The notes under the pieces: generated by a model
Databases searched by the model: none
What the model was told of the DNA's origin: nothing
What the model saw: only the letters and a program-made list of their open reading frames with translations
Part shown: in pieces, positions 16,145 to 24,834 of the stretch
Layout of the letters: the number at the start of each line of letters is the position of its first letter
Numbering within the stretch: position 1 is the first letter of the stretch
Position numbers and translations under genes: made by a program
Source of the DNA: Cereibacter sphaeroides
GTDB taxonomy: Bacteria > Pseudomonadota > Alphaproteobacteria > Rhodobacterales > Rhodobacteraceae
Direction: 5' to 3'
Length of the DNA stretch: 64,000 nucleotides
Assembly (NCBI GenBank): GCA_003243455.1
Contig: QFQS01000003.1
Span: 558,001-622,000 of the forward strand

Positions 16145-17028
16145 TGGACATGATCGACTCCCACTTCCACATCTGGCGCCAAAAGGACCAGCCATGGCTG
16201 GTGGGGCCGATGGTGCCTCGCATATTCGGTCCTTACGAGCCGATCCGCCGCGACTATCCGATCGAGGAATTCCTTGCCGATAATGAAGGTTCGGGGGTTA
16301 CCAAAGGCGTCTACGTCCAGACCAACTGGGCGAAGGAGGATTTCGAAAAAGAGGTCGCTTTCCTGCAGGAAACCGCCGATCGAACTGGCTGGCCCCATGC
16401 CATCGTCGGCTATTGCGACATGACGGTGGAAGACGCTCGGCCGCAGATCGACCGGCTGATGAAGTATCCACTTTTACGTGGGGTGCGGATGCAATTGCAT
16501 TGGCACGAAACGCCTGCTTTCCGTTTTGCGGCTTCGGCAGATCAGGTGATCGACCCCAAAGTGCGGCGGAATGTGGCGCATCTGAAGGATTATGGCCTCA
16601 GCTTCGACTTGCAATTATTCCCGGCGCAGATGCGGGATGGCTTGCAGTTAGTAGGCGAGAATCCAGAGACAAATTTCGTGTTGACCCACACCGGAATGCT
16701 GACGGACATGACTACTGAAACCGTGGCCGCATGGCAAAATGGTTTGCGGACTCTTTCTCAGGTGCCAAACCTTTATGCCAAACTGTCGGGCCTGGGCACG
16801 TTCGCCCATCACAACGATCCTGCGCTGATCTCGTTCATCTATGACAATGCAATAGCGATACTTGGCAGCGAACGGCTGATGTTCGGTTCGAACTTTCCCA
16901 TCGAAAAGCTTTGGACCAGTCACGCCAACCTCATCGCCGCGCACCACGCCGCCGCGGAAAAGCATGGCGAGGCGGTTCTTAGGAACATATTCCACGATAC
17001 AGCTTTGGAGGCTTATAGGCCCTTTTGA
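16141..17028 (+). CDS. Amidohydrolase 2-family metal-dependent hydrolase
   Basis: A 295-residue TIM-barrel hydrolase of the amidohydrolase 2 family (lactonase, amidase or decarboxylase activities). The opening DSHFHIWR carries the HxH metal motif; HWHETP and VLTHTGM supply further His residues, and FGSNFPIEK is the conserved strand near the C-terminus, with Asn where many relatives have Asp. The start overlaps the stop of the VWA gene (ATGA); a second ATG follows at once. As last gene of the Mo-hydroxylase operon it probably hydrolyses the hydroxylated product, such as a lactone or cyclic amide (inference). Confidence 0.82.
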   Translation: MMDMIDSHFHIWRQKDQPWLVGPMVPRIFGPYEPIRRDYPIEEFLADNEGSGVTKGVYVQTNWAKEDFEKEVAFLQETADRTGWPHAIVGYCDMTVEDARPQIDRLMKYPLLRGVRMQLHWHETPAFRFAASADQVIDPKVRRNVAHLKDYGLSFDLQLFPAQMRDGLQLVGENPETNFVLTHTGMLTDMTTETVAAWQNGLRTLSQVPNLYAKLSGLGTFAHHNDPALISFIYDNAIAILGSERLMFGSNFPIEKLWTSHANLIAAHHAAAEKHGEAVLRNIFHDTALEAYRPF

Positions 17029-17058
17029 ACCTAACCCCTCAATTCGGGAATGATCGCG

Positions 17059-17084
17059 GTCAATGACCGGTTACAGTCATTGAC
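17059..17084. repeat. 9-base inverted repeat between convergent genes
   Basis: GTCAATGAC / GTCATTGAC separated by eight bases lies in the 128-base gap between the amidohydrolase gene and the convergent glycosyltransferase gene. It may act as a weak terminator in either direction, but no T run follows. Nothing else was recognised in 17029-17156. Confidence 0.45.
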
Positions 17085-17156
17085 AGATTGACAAGATCGA
17101 CAGCCACAGCGAACAGACCTTCTTTTCGTAGGCGAACGACGATAAGCACCCTATGC

Positions 17157-18155
17157 TCAAGTACGTCCCATTAACGCTTGCAACAGGCCAAATCGCCGGG
17201 CGCGGACGATAAACCAACGACCTTTGAGTGACCGACGCTGCCCCCATGTCACGTGCTTGTTGCCTACCATAAGGGAAAAACACTCCTTCGCCGTCTCATA
17301 GATCTCGTCACGATAATCATAGAACTTGTGATCAGGGCGTTGGGCGCGGCGGGCATCGCGCAGGATCTGTTTGCCGAACCGGGGCACGATACAATCGCGC
17401 ATGAACATGTAGTTCAGATCCCTGACATCCGGTAGCGCGCGCGTCAGTTTCAGGCAGTAGCGGAGTCGGCTCCGCGCCATGTGAATGCCGAAGGAGGTGC
17501 TGCCCTCGTTTACGCACCACACGGTGACCGCCCGGTCGACGAAGATGTTCGTATACCCCGCGCGGAAAAGCCTCGTAAACAGGTCGTCATCCTCATACCC
17601 GCGGAACTGGGTGTCGAAGCCGCCGACCGCCTCGAAGGCAGCACGATCAATCAAGGCGGCAGAGGGCAGGATGTGCATATCCTCGACCAGCATCTTGACT
17701 AGGAATTTCTTGGGGTGGTGCGCTCGATCCTTAACCGTCTCGGTCTTGTATACCTGTCCCGCTGCATCTGCCTGATAGAGATCGGCATAGACCCAGCCGA
17801 ACCGTTGGTCGTCGGCAGGAACCGCATCTCGCAGGATACGATTGTGATGCTCTAGAAAGAAATCATCCTGATCCAGAAAGCAGATGTAGGGCGACTTGGC
17901 CGCCGCTACACCAGCGTTTCGTGCCGATCCTTGGCCGCCATTTTCCTTGTCCAGAACTGCCACGCCACGCTTTTCACAATGCTTGTGAAGCCATTCCGTC
18001 TCTTCCGGCCGGGAACCGTCATTGACGACGATGATCTCATCGGCTTGGAGCGATTGGTCCAGCACGCTGGCCAGCGAGCGCTCGAGGAAGGCCGATCCGT
18101 TGTAGAAGGGAATGATAACCGCGATTCCACTGGCGGGGACTGTGGTCATTTTCAA
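17157..18155 (-). CDS. Family 2 glycosyltransferase
   Basis: A 332-residue GT-A-fold glycosyltransferase. It opens with VIIPFYNGSAFLERSLASVL and VVNDGS, has NGGQGSARNAG, the metal/nucleotide-sugar DxD-like LDQDDF near residue 95, and GYEDDDLFTRLFRAGY as the catalytic-base ED region. There is no membrane segment, so it is a soluble or peripheral enzyme that adds a sugar to a polysaccharide, lipid or protein. It is alone on the minus strand between two unrelated operons, with no other envelope gene nearby. Its start is the ATG at 18155, with a second possible ATG two codons later. Donor and acceptor are unknown. Confidence 0.85.
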   Translation of the reverse strand: MKMTTVPASGIAVIIPFYNGSAFLERSLASVLDQSLQADEIIVVNDGSRPEETEWLHKHCEKRGVAVLDKENGGQGSARNAGVAAAKSPYICFLDQDDFFLEHHNRILRDAVPADDQRFGWVYADLYQADAAGQVYKTETVKDRAHHPKKFLVKMLVEDMHILPSAALIDRAAFEAVGGFDTQFRGYEDDDLFTRLFRAGYTNIFVDRAVTVWCVNEGSTSFGIHMARSRLRYCLKLTRALPDVRDLNYMFMRDCIVPRFGKQILRDARRAQRPDHKFYDYRDEIYETAKECFSLMVGNKHVTWGQRRSLKGRWFIVRARRFGLLQALMGRT

Positions 18156-18421
18156 ATCTTCTATATCGGCAGCCTTACTGGAAACCCCAGTAGGCGCACT
18201 GGTTCGAATAGTTCAAGGCCTCGTTTCACGCGCGGGAGGAAGTGTGCCACACAACCAAAAGCAAAGCGAAGACTTGTGAGGTATACCGCTTGGCCCCTCT
18301 CACAACCGAATTGCGTCGGGGGCGGCTAGGTGACAGGATTGCGAATAGGTTGCGGGCCGGTGCAAGGAGGCACCACTCGTGACGGCGGGTGGGATGACAT
18401 ACCCCTAGGGAGGAGAACAGA
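18156..18421. promoter_or_regulatory. Divergent intergenic region before tctC
   Basis: This 266-base gap must hold the promoters for the glycosyltransferase (minus) and the tctCBA operon (plus). The only structures seen are a short hairpin, GGTGC / GCACC, at 18359-18374 and the strong GGGAGGAG ribosome binding site before 18422. No confident promoter boxes or coding potential were found. Confidence 0.4.
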
Positions 18422-19366
18422 ATGAAACACGCCATTCTTGGTGCCGTCTTTGCCGTGTCGCTGGCCGTACCGGCCCTTGCGGCCGACTATACCATTATGG
18501 CTCCTGCGGCGCCAGGCGGCGGATGGGACCAGACAGCCCGGACCATGCAGGAAGTCCTTCAGGCCGAAGGTATTTCCGGCACTGTTCAGGTCCAGAACGT
18601 ACCGGGTGCCGGGGGCACGGTGGGACTAGCCCAGTTCGCTTCGTCTGCCTCTGGCGATCCATCGCAGCTGATCGTCGGCGGCTATGTCATGGTGGGGGCG
18701 ATCCTGACCAACGGGAGCCCCGTTTCCCTTGCAGACGTGACACCGATTGCACGCCTTACCGGCGAGGCCGAGGCGATCGCGGTTTCTGCCGCATCGCCTT
18801 ATAATACCATCGGCGATCTGGTTGCGGCGATGAAGGCCGACCCCGGTGCGGTCAGTTGGGCCGGTGGATCGGCCGGTGGCGTGGACCACATCACCGTAGG
18901 CCTTCTTGCGAAGGCCGCCGGAATTGATCCGACGAAGATCAACTATGTCGCCTATTCGGGCGGTGGCGAGGCGCTTGCGGCCATCCTTGGCAATCAGGTT
19001 ACCGCCGGTATTTCCGGCGTAAGCGAATTCCTGCCGCAGGTCGAGGCGGGAACGATGCGCATTCTTGCAGTGTCGACGGCGGAGCGTTGGCCGAACACGG
19101 ATGCCCCAACGCTGAAAGAATCCGGTTTCGACGTCGACGTGCAGAACTGGCGAATGGTCGCAGCAGCGCCCGGAATCAGCGCCGATCAGAAAGCCGCAAT
19201 CTTGGCGGATGTGGATAAGATGGCAAATTCGGCAGGCTGGAAAACCGCCTTGGAAACCAAAGGCTGGGCTAACACCTACCTGTCCGGAGCAGATTTCGAC
19301 GCTCAGCTTGGCAAGGAAATCGCATCGACCACGACGATCCTTCAGGACGTCGGCCTGGTGAAATGA
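18422..19366 (+). CDS. tctC: Tripartite tricarboxylate transporter substrate-binding protein (TctC/Bug)
   Basis: A 314-residue periplasmic binding protein of the Bug/TctC family. Its signal peptide ends at about residue 21 (ALA-ADYTI). The mature protein begins with MAPAAPGGGWDQTARTMQEV, the family motif that grips a carboxylate ligand, then has NVPGAGGTVG and WAGGSAGGVDHI. It presents a carboxylic acid to the TctAB membrane unit, which runs on an ion gradient. The gene overlaps tctB by ATGA. No TctDE two-component genes are nearby, so control is elsewhere. The ligand is not predictable within this very broad family. Confidence 0.93.
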   Translation: MKHAILGAVFAVSLAVPALAADYTIMAPAAPGGGWDQTARTMQEVLQAEGISGTVQVQNVPGAGGTVGLAQFASSASGDPSQLIVGGYVMVGAILTNGSPVSLADVTPIARLTGEAEAIAVSAASPYNTIGDLVAAMKADPGAVSWAGGSAGGVDHITVGLLAKAAGIDPTKINYVAYSGGGEALAAILGNQVTAGISGVSEFLPQVEAGTMRILAVSTAERWPNTDAPTLKESGFDVDVQNWRMVAAAPGISADQKAAILADVDKMANSAGWKTALETKGWANTYLSGADFDAQLGKEIASTTTILQDVGLVK

Positions 19367-19854
19367 CCGGATCACCTCAGGGAACAGGACGCCGCCCCAC
19401 CGGGGCGGCTATTGTCATTGCGCTTTTGCTGGCTGTGCTTGGGGCGCTGTTGATCTGGGAAGGCGGCAGAATTCCGGACAGGGGCGGGTATTCCGGCGTC
19501 GGCCCTGGAGATGTGCCGCGGCTGATCGGCTGGGGGCTGATGCTTCTGGCCGTCTGGACGGCGATTGATGCCTTTCGTAGCCGCCAGTCTGCACCCGAGG
19601 AAATCGAGGTCGGACCAGTCCTGTGGATTATCGGCGGACTTTTCGTGCAACTGATGCTGTTGCGGACAGCAGGATTCACGATTGCCTCGGGTGTTCTTTT
19701 CGCCTGTGCCGCTGCCGCTTTCGGCAAGCGGAACTTCGCGGTGACATTGCCGCTGGGTCTGGTGTTCGCTTTTATGGTCTATGCGGTCTTTAACCAGTTA
19801 CTGAAACTGCATCTTCCCGCAGGTCCAATCGAAACCCTGATCTTCGGCGGCTGA
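19363..19854 (+). CDS. tctB: Tripartite tricarboxylate transporter small membrane subunit (TctB)
   Basis: A 163-residue inner-membrane protein with about four transmembrane segments: near 14-34, 57-73, 85-103 and 110-140. That length and topology are typical of TctB, the poorly conserved small subunit. It is fixed by position between tctC (ATGA overlap) and tctA (one base gap). Residues between the first two segments form a periplasmic loop with GGYSGVGPGDVPRLIG, the usual TctB signature of a Gly/Pro-rich turn before the second helix. Confidence 0.88.
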   Translation: MTGSPQGTGRRPTGAAIVIALLLAVLGALLIWEGGRIPDRGGYSGVGPGDVPRLIGWGLMLLAVWTAIDAFRSRQSAPEEIEVGPVLWIIGGLFVQLMLLRTAGFTIASGVLFACAAAAFGKRNFAVTLPLGLVFAFMVYAVFNQLLKLHLPAGPIETLIFGG

Positions 19855-19855
19855 C

Positions 19856-21373
19856 ATGAGCACTTTCGACTTCCTGTTGCAGGGCCTGTCGGTAGCCTTC
19901 GATCCGATGATCCTGCTTTACGCCCTTATCGGCGTCGTGCTGGGCACGGCGGTTGGCGTTCTGCCGGGGATCGGACCTGCGCTGACCGTGGCGCTGCTGC
20001 TGCCCGTCACCTATGGTCTGGATCCTGCCGGTTCGCTGATCATGTTTGCGGGCATCTACTATGGCGGCATGTATGGTGGATCGACCACGTCGATCCTGCT
20101 GAACACGCCCGGCGAAAGCGCCTCGATCGTCACGGCGCTGGAGGGGAACAAGATGGCCCGGGCGGGGCGGGGCGGGCCTGCGCTTGCAACCGCTGCCATC
20201 GGGTCGTTTGTCGCGGGGCTGATCGCTACTTTGATGCTTGCCTTCCTTGCGCCCTACGTCGTCAAACTAGCACTTGTGTTTGGCCCGCGTGAATACTTCG
20301 CGCTGATGGTCTTGGCCTTTGTCACCGTTTCTGCGGCTTTCGGTGATTCCACGCTTAAGGGGCTCACCTCGCTTTTCGTTGGGCTGGCCCTGGCCATGGT
20401 GGGGATCGACCAGTTGACCGGACAGGCGCGGCTGTCCTTCGGTGTTCCCCAGTTGCTGGATGGTATCGAGGTCACAACCCTTGCCGTGGCGATGTTCGCG
20501 GTGGGCGAGGCGTTATTCGTCGCATCGCAGCACCGCCGTGGGCCGGAGGCGGTGGAGGCGATCAAGGGTTCCATCTGGATGAGCAAAAGCGACTGGGCGC
20601 GTTCATGGAAGCCCTGGATCAGAGGAACCGCTATCGGTTTTCCGATCGGTGCCATGCCGGCGGGCGGGGCGGAGATAGGCACCTTCCTGTCTTATGCGAC
20701 CGAGAAACGGCTGGCGAAAAACCCCGAGGAATTCGGCCATGGCGCAATCGAGGGCGTTGCCGGTCCCGAAGCCGCAAACAACGCCTCCGCCGCAGGAACT
20801 CTGGTACCATTGCTGACATTGGGCCTGCCGACTTCCGCAACCGCAGCAATCATGCTGGCTGGATTCCAGCAGTTCGGGTTGCAGCCGGGCCCGCTGTTGT
20901 TCGCGACGCATCCCGATCTGGTCTGGGGGCTGATCGCCAGCCTTCTGATCGCCAACGTCATGCTGCTGGTGTTGAATCTTCCCCTGATCGGGTTGTGGGT
21001 GAAACTGCTGACCATCCCCAAATACTGGCTTTACGCCGGAATCCTGCTGTTCGCCACGCTGGGCACGATTGGCGCCAACCCCTCACCCGTCGAACTTGCG
21101 ATGCTGCTGATCTTTGGCGTGATGGGCTTTCTGATGCGCGTCTATGGCTATCCGATAGCCCCGGTTGTCGTCGGCCTTATCCTTGGTCCGATGGCAGAGC
21201 AGCAATTGCGCCGCGCGCTTTCCATCAGTCAGGGCGACGTGATGACGCTGGTGTCTTCTCCCGTTTCCGCGGGGCTTCTGGCTTGTGCCTTTCTGGCGCT
21301 GGTCGTGCCGATGTTCCTGCGCTGGCGAGGCAAAGGGCGGGTGTTGTCGCAGCTTGCCAGCGATGAGGACTGA
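19856..21373 (+). CDS. tctA: Tripartite tricarboxylate transporter large permease (TctA)
   Basis: A 505-residue polytopic membrane protein with roughly a dozen transmembrane helices. Family motifs are seen: GVVLGTAVGVLPGIGPAL near 25-42, YYGGMYGGSTTSILLNTPGE near 65-85, and in the second half GFPIGAMPAGGAEIG and HGAIEGVAGPEAANNASAAG, the repeat of the pore-lining region. It forms the ion-coupled channel with TctB. It ends only six bases from the convergent gene at 21380, so the two transcripts must stop in, or run through, each other. Confidence 0.93.
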   Translation: MSTFDFLLQGLSVAFDPMILLYALIGVVLGTAVGVLPGIGPALTVALLLPVTYGLDPAGSLIMFAGIYYGGMYGGSTTSILLNTPGESASIVTALEGNKMARAGRGGPALATAAIGSFVAGLIATLMLAFLAPYVVKLALVFGPREYFALMVLAFVTVSAAFGDSTLKGLTSLFVGLALAMVGIDQLTGQARLSFGVPQLLDGIEVTTLAVAMFAVGEALFVASQHRRGPEAVEAIKGSIWMSKSDWARSWKPWIRGTAIGFPIGAMPAGGAEIGTFLSYATEKRLAKNPEEFGHGAIEGVAGPEAANNASAAGTLVPLLTLGLPTSATAAIMLAGFQQFGLQPGPLLFATHPDLVWGLIASLLIANVMLLVLNLPLIGLWVKLLTIPKYWLYAGILLFATLGTIGANPSPVELAMLLIFGVMGFLMRVYGYPIAPVVVGLILGPMAEQQLRRALSISQGDVMTLVSSPVSAGLLACAFLALVVPMFLRWRGKGRVLSQLASDED

Positions 21374-21379
21374 TACGCC

Positions 21380-22177
21380 TTAACTCCCGATACGGGCTCG
21401 GAAGGCGTCCAGTTCTTCCTCGGCCATACTGACCACGTGCTGGTTCTCGGGATAGCGCCCGGTCTCGACGTCGTCGCAATATTCGCGGAACGCGGCGATG
21501 CGTTCCTGCTGCAGCCGGTCAAACTCTGCCGCAAAGTTGCGGTAGACCTTCGAATGGCGGGGCATGTGGCCGCGATTGGTTCCAAGGATGTCCTCGGCGA
21601 ACAGATATTGCGCATCGCAGCCGGGACCGGATCCCATCGACCAGAGCAGGATGTTGACCCGTTTTGATATTTCGGTCGCGACCTCGACCGGCACCACCTC
21701 GATCTCGACGGCAAAGGCGCCCGCATTTTCATAGGCCTTTACCTCTTCGTAAAGAGCCAACGCACTTTCCGCGGTCTTGCCAACGGCCCGGAATCCGCCT
21801 GTCCAGGTCGCACGAGAGGGAACAAGCCCGACGTGGCCGACGATCGGGATATGCTCCTTGGCCAGATACTCGACCGTTCCCAGACCTGCCGAGCAATACA
21901 GCGCGTCAGCCCCTGCCATCAGCATCTTGCCCGAATAGCGCAGGTAGTCGTCCCGTGTGCCAGCACCCCGATGATCCATGCCGGTCATCGAGAAGATCGA
22001 GGGCGCGACCTTTCGGTAGTCGGGATGCGTCAGGATGTCGTCCGGAACCGAGGCGATGTCGATGCCCGCCTCCTCGGCGGCCGCAGCCTCTTCAAGCGAA
22101 AAATAGCGCAGCATGGTCAGCTGACCTTTGCCCTTCCGGGCGCGAAGATCGGCAATCGTGGGAAGCTTGCGGGTCAT
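21380..22177 (-). CDS. Divergent ketopantoate hydroxymethyltransferase (PanB)-like protein
   Basis: A 265-residue TIM-barrel protein of the PanB/PEP-mutase superfamily. PanB landmarks remain: IPIVGHVGLVPS, TGGFRAVGKT, AGAFAVEIEVVP (with the catalytic-type Glu), SMGSGPGCDAQYL and the C-terminal DVETGRYPENQH. Others are altered: the metal-site VGDS reads VPDD, and the KLEGG segment is not found. True PanB moves a C1 unit from methylene-tetrahydrofolate to 2-oxoisovalerate. This gene is the last of an oxidative demethylation operon with no pantothenate genes, so a different aldol or C1-transfer reaction is likely (inference). The start at 22177 was chosen because an upstream extension lacks family similarity. 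Confidence 0.72.
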   Translation of the reverse strand: MTRKLPTIADLRARKGKGQLTMLRYFSLEEAAAAEEAGIDIASVPDDILTHPDYRKVAPSIFSMTGMDHRGAGTRDDYLRYSGKMLMAGADALYCSAGLGTVEYLAKEHIPIVGHVGLVPSRATWTGGFRAVGKTAESALALYEEVKAYENAGAFAVEIEVVPVEVATEISKRVNILLWSMGSGPGCDAQYLFAEDILGTNRGHMPRHSKVYRNFAAEFDRLQQERIAAFREYCDDVETGRYPENQHVVSMAEEELDAFRARIGS

Positions 22178-22184
22178 ATGGGCC

Positions 22185-22496
22185 TCAGATTTGAATCTCG
22201 ATGCGCCCGTCGGTAATGCGGGCCGGATAGGTGGCAAGGTTGACGCAGACCGGCGCGCGCAGGGCGGCGCCAGTGCGGTAGTTGAAACGCCCGTTGTGCT
22301 TGGGGCACTCGATTGTGTCGTCCATCACCAGCCCGTCGGCCAGATGCACGTGTTCATGCGTGCACAGCCCATCCGTCGCGAAAGGGGTGCCATCGGGCGC
22401 GCGGTAGACGGCAAAGGTTCTGCCACCGTGATCGAACCGAAGAACATCCTCCGCGTCGATCTCGTCGGTGTCGCAAACGGCAACCCACTCAGACAT
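22185..22496 (-). CDS. mocE: Rieske-type 2Fe-2S ferredoxin (MocE-like)
   Basis: A 103-residue Rieske ferredoxin. The cluster ligands are in CTHEHVHLADG (C-x-H) and CPKHNGRFNY (C-x-x-H), with the usual spacing of about 17 residues. It resembles MocE of the rhizopine pathway, which feeds electrons to the membrane oxygenase MocD. It overlaps the MocD-like gene by eight bases. Its length is right for a free ferredoxin rather than an oxygenase subunit. No ferredoxin reductase (MocF) is encoded in the cluster, so electrons must come from a reductase elsewhere. Confidence 0.88.
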   Translation of the reverse strand: MSEWVAVCDTDEIDAEDVLRFDHGGRTFAVYRAPDGTPFATDGLCTHEHVHLADGLVMDDTIECPKHNGRFNYRTGAALRAPVCVNLATYPARITDGRIEIQI

Positions 22497-23571
22497 TCAC
22501 AATATCCTCTTTGTACGGACGTGCCGTCGGCGGCAGCGGCTTTCGGAAATAGTAGTCGGGCTCGCGCGCCTGCCGCAGCACTGCAGGGATCGCCTCACGG
22601 TAGGCATCCAGGATCGAGCTGTTGGGCATTGGCAGGTCGTGCTTGATGATCTCATGCAGCCTCGGCAAAGCATGATAGGGCACCATCGGGAACATGTGAT
22701 GCTCGACGTGATAGTTCATGTTCCAGTAGACCCAGCGGCTGAGCGGGTTCATGTAGACCGTGCGGCTGTTAAGCCGGTGATCGGTCACATTCTCGGCCAG
22801 ACCGCAATGCTGGATCAGCCCTGTCATAAGCATGTGCCAGCAGCCGTAGATGCGCGGGCCGCCGATCACCATCAGCGGAATCCACGACCGGAAGGCCAGG
22901 GCAGCGATGATTGTAGCAACGTAGATCGCCATGTGAACGCGGGCCGCGAACATGGTCTTCGCCCATTCGCTTTCGGGGATGTAGTCCTTTTCATCGGCGC
23001 TCAGCTTGCCACGCGCGTTGTTCACTAGGATCTTCACGGAATCGAACATGTCGATGACGCCGGCATAAGCCAGGATCAGCCGGAAGACGTTCGGAGGCCG
23101 CTTGCAGGCGACCTCCGGGTCGCGTCCGACGATGATCGTATCGGTATGGTGGCGGGCATGGCTCCAGCGCCAGGTCACCGGGTTCCGCACGACCATGAAG
23201 GATGCGATCTGATAGACGGCATCGTTCATCCACTGGGTGCGGAATGCTGTGCCGTGTCCGCACTCATGCCAGCGAGAGTCGCAGGCTGATCCGTAAAGCA
23301 CGCCGTACATCGCCCAGAACGGCACGCACCACCAGGTGCCCCACCAGTAAATACCGCCCGCGATGCCGATGGCCATCAGCCCGAACCAGATCGCCGTATC
23401 GCGGATGGCCGGTCCATCTGTCCGCTGCATCAGTTCCTTCATGACCTTGCGCGGGACTTCGGTGTGATACCAATCGGCCGAGGCCAGTCCGGATTCCTTC
23501 GCGCGGCGCGTATCTTCGCCGTTCAGGCTGTAATCGCGGGGCTGGCTGCCGCCGACAAATGCGACTGTCAT
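22489..23571 (-). CDS. mocD: Membrane fatty acid desaturase/hydroxylase-family oxygenase (MocD-like)
   Basis: A 360-residue integral-membrane di-iron enzyme. All three histidine boxes are present: HECGH (102-106), HARHH (138-142) and HVEHH in NYHVEHHMFP near residue 290. Hydrophobic segments near 58-95 and 215-245 span the membrane. In rhizobia MocD acts with MocE on 3-O-methyl-scyllo-inosamine, by hydroxylating the methyl group so that it leaves as formaldehyde (family knowledge). Here it is followed by a Rieske ferredoxin and preceded by sugar enzymes, which supports an O- or N-demethylase role. A lipid desaturase is the alternative but does not fit the operon. Confidence 0.85.
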   Translation of the reverse strand: MTVAFVGGSQPRDYSLNGEDTRRAKESGLASADWYHTEVPRKVMKELMQRTDGPAIRDTAIWFGLMAIGIAGGIYWWGTWWCVPFWAMYGVLYGSACDSRWHECGHGTAFRTQWMNDAVYQIASFMVVRNPVTWRWSHARHHTDTIIVGRDPEVACKRPPNVFRLILAYAGVIDMFDSVKILVNNARGKLSADEKDYIPESEWAKTMFAARVHMAIYVATIIAALAFRSWIPLMVIGGPRIYGCWHMLMTGLIQHCGLAENVTDHRLNSRTVYMNPLSRWVYWNMNYHVEHHMFPMVPYHALPRLHEIIKHDLPMPNSSILDAYREAIPAVLRQAREPDYYFRKPLPPTARPYKEDIVNV

Positions 23572-23590
23572 CGCAAAACCTGCCTTTCTG

Positions 23591-24784
23591 TCAGTCTTGA
23601 TATTGCGGTCTGCCGGTCAGGGTGGGGAAGTTCCCTGTCGGCGTGGGGTAACTCTCTGACGGCTGGGACGCGATCGCCCTTATGGCAGCCTCGCAGTCGG
23701 AGATGGCTCTTGTCCCGTCAAGCACACGGAATGTCGTTTCGTAGCGGCGTTCGTCCATCGCATCGAGCCAGATCATCTCGCCCCGCTCACGCGCGGCAAG
23801 GTTGCCCATCACATGATGCGTCGATGGTTCGATGCCAAGGGCATAGCTGCCCGCCTGAAAGTTTTGCCATTGATACAGGCAAGGCAGTTGCGCCTTGCGC
23901 GTCACAACCTCGATCCCCAACACCAGCCGGTCGTTGACCACCGCGACCGGCACGTCCCCATCCGCGTTGGCTGCGGTTTCGTGTTGCCAGACCTGCTCGA
24001 CAAAATGCGCTTGAGGCGCGGGAATTCGGTCATAGCCGATGTCCTGCGCCTGATACCGTTCGCCCGCGTGAGCGGCCCATAGCACTTCGGAAATCGGCGC
24101 AAGGTAGCGGCTACCGTCGTCCAGCAGAGGGTAGCCGACGTTGACGTGGTAGAAGAACATATGCGGAGTGGGCGAAAAGCCTGCGTTGACCACCCGATCC
24201 GTCAGCCTGATCTCGTTGCCGCCCAGATCGGCCTCGATCCGGCGGATCAGCTGCAGGTTCTCGCCAAAAACCGCCGCCTGCTGCACGATCCCTTCGGCCC
24301 ACAGGATGCAGTGGTCGCCCTCCCACGCCTCGCCATAGCCCGTCAGGCGCGCAGGGATGGTCGAGACGCGGCCATGCAGCGAATGGCTGGCCGTTGCCCG
24401 CCCCGGATAGCTGTAGTTGTCGGCAGGAACCGTTTGCGGCCCAAGGATGTGATCCAGCCCGCAAGTGACAAGAAAGCCCGAAAAGGACCGCGCCCAGGCA
24501 AAGCCGTCCTCACCCTCATACTCATGCAGTGCCGGATTGCGGAACCCCGAGGGCGAATGCCAGCCAATGGCGCGGCCGTTGTGCTCGACCTCGGCAATAT
24601 CCATGGCCCGGTCGACCAGAACTGTAAAGCGCAGGCCGGTGCCGGTTCGAAACTCCAATTGTCTGATGCCACGCTCCAGCCCGTCGCCCAACGTCATTAG
24701 CCTCACGCCGCCGAAGGTCGACAGCGCGCCGGACCGGGCCGCGATCTCGCGTCGTGTCAGGAATTGGCCGAATAGCTTGGGCAA
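23591..24784 (-). CDS. DUF4432 family (aldose 1-epimerase-like) protein
   Basis: A 397-residue beta-sandwich protein of the DUF4432 group, related to aldose mutarotases. Recognisable parts are VLVDRAMDIAEVEHNGRAIG, SPSGFRNP, SGFLVTCGLDHI, SLHGRVS, PTPHMFFYHVNVGYPLLDDG and GIEPSTHHV, with His and Glu residues placed as in epimerases. It may equilibrate sugar anomers or bind the pathway sugar. The start is uncertain: no ATG fits. TTG at 24784 has AAAGGA six bases upstream, and TTG at 24799 is an alternative that adds five residues. A hairpin separates it from the upstream TIM-barrel gene. Confidence 0.8.
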   Translation of the reverse strand: MPKLFGQFLTRREIAARSGALSTFGGVRLMTLGDGLERGIRQLEFRTGTGLRFTVLVDRAMDIAEVEHNGRAIGWHSPSGFRNPALHEYEGEDGFAWARSFSGFLVTCGLDHILGPQTVPADNYSYPGRATASHSLHGRVSTIPARLTGYGEAWEGDHCILWAEGIVQQAAVFGENLQLIRRIEADLGGNEIRLTDRVVNAGFSPTPHMFFYHVNVGYPLLDDGSRYLAPISEVLWAAHAGERYQAQDIGYDRIPAPQAHFVEQVWQHETAANADGDVPVAVVNDRLVLGIEVVTRKAQLPCLYQWQNFQAGSYALGIEPSTHHVMGNLAARERGEMIWLDAMDERRYETTFRVLDGTRAISDCEAAIRAIASQPSESYPTPTGNFPTLTGRPQYQD

Positions 24785-24802
24785 GTCGTTTCCTTTCAAA
24801 TA

Positions 24803-24828
24803 CCCGGCCCCGCTTTTGCAGGGCCGGG
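24803..24828 (-). repeat. Intra-operon hairpin upstream of DUF4432 gene
   Basis: CCCGGCCC / GGGCCGGG with an inner two-base stem and a TTTT loop forms a strong hairpin in the 50-base gap between two genes of the same operon. It may protect the upstream part of the mRNA or reduce read-through. There is no T tract on the minus strand. Confidence 0.55.
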
Positions 24829-24834
24829 AAGGGG

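Noticed and set aside
21380..22177. True pantothenate-pathway panB
   Set aside because: Key N-terminal motifs differ, no panC is adjacent, and the gene ends a demethylation operon.
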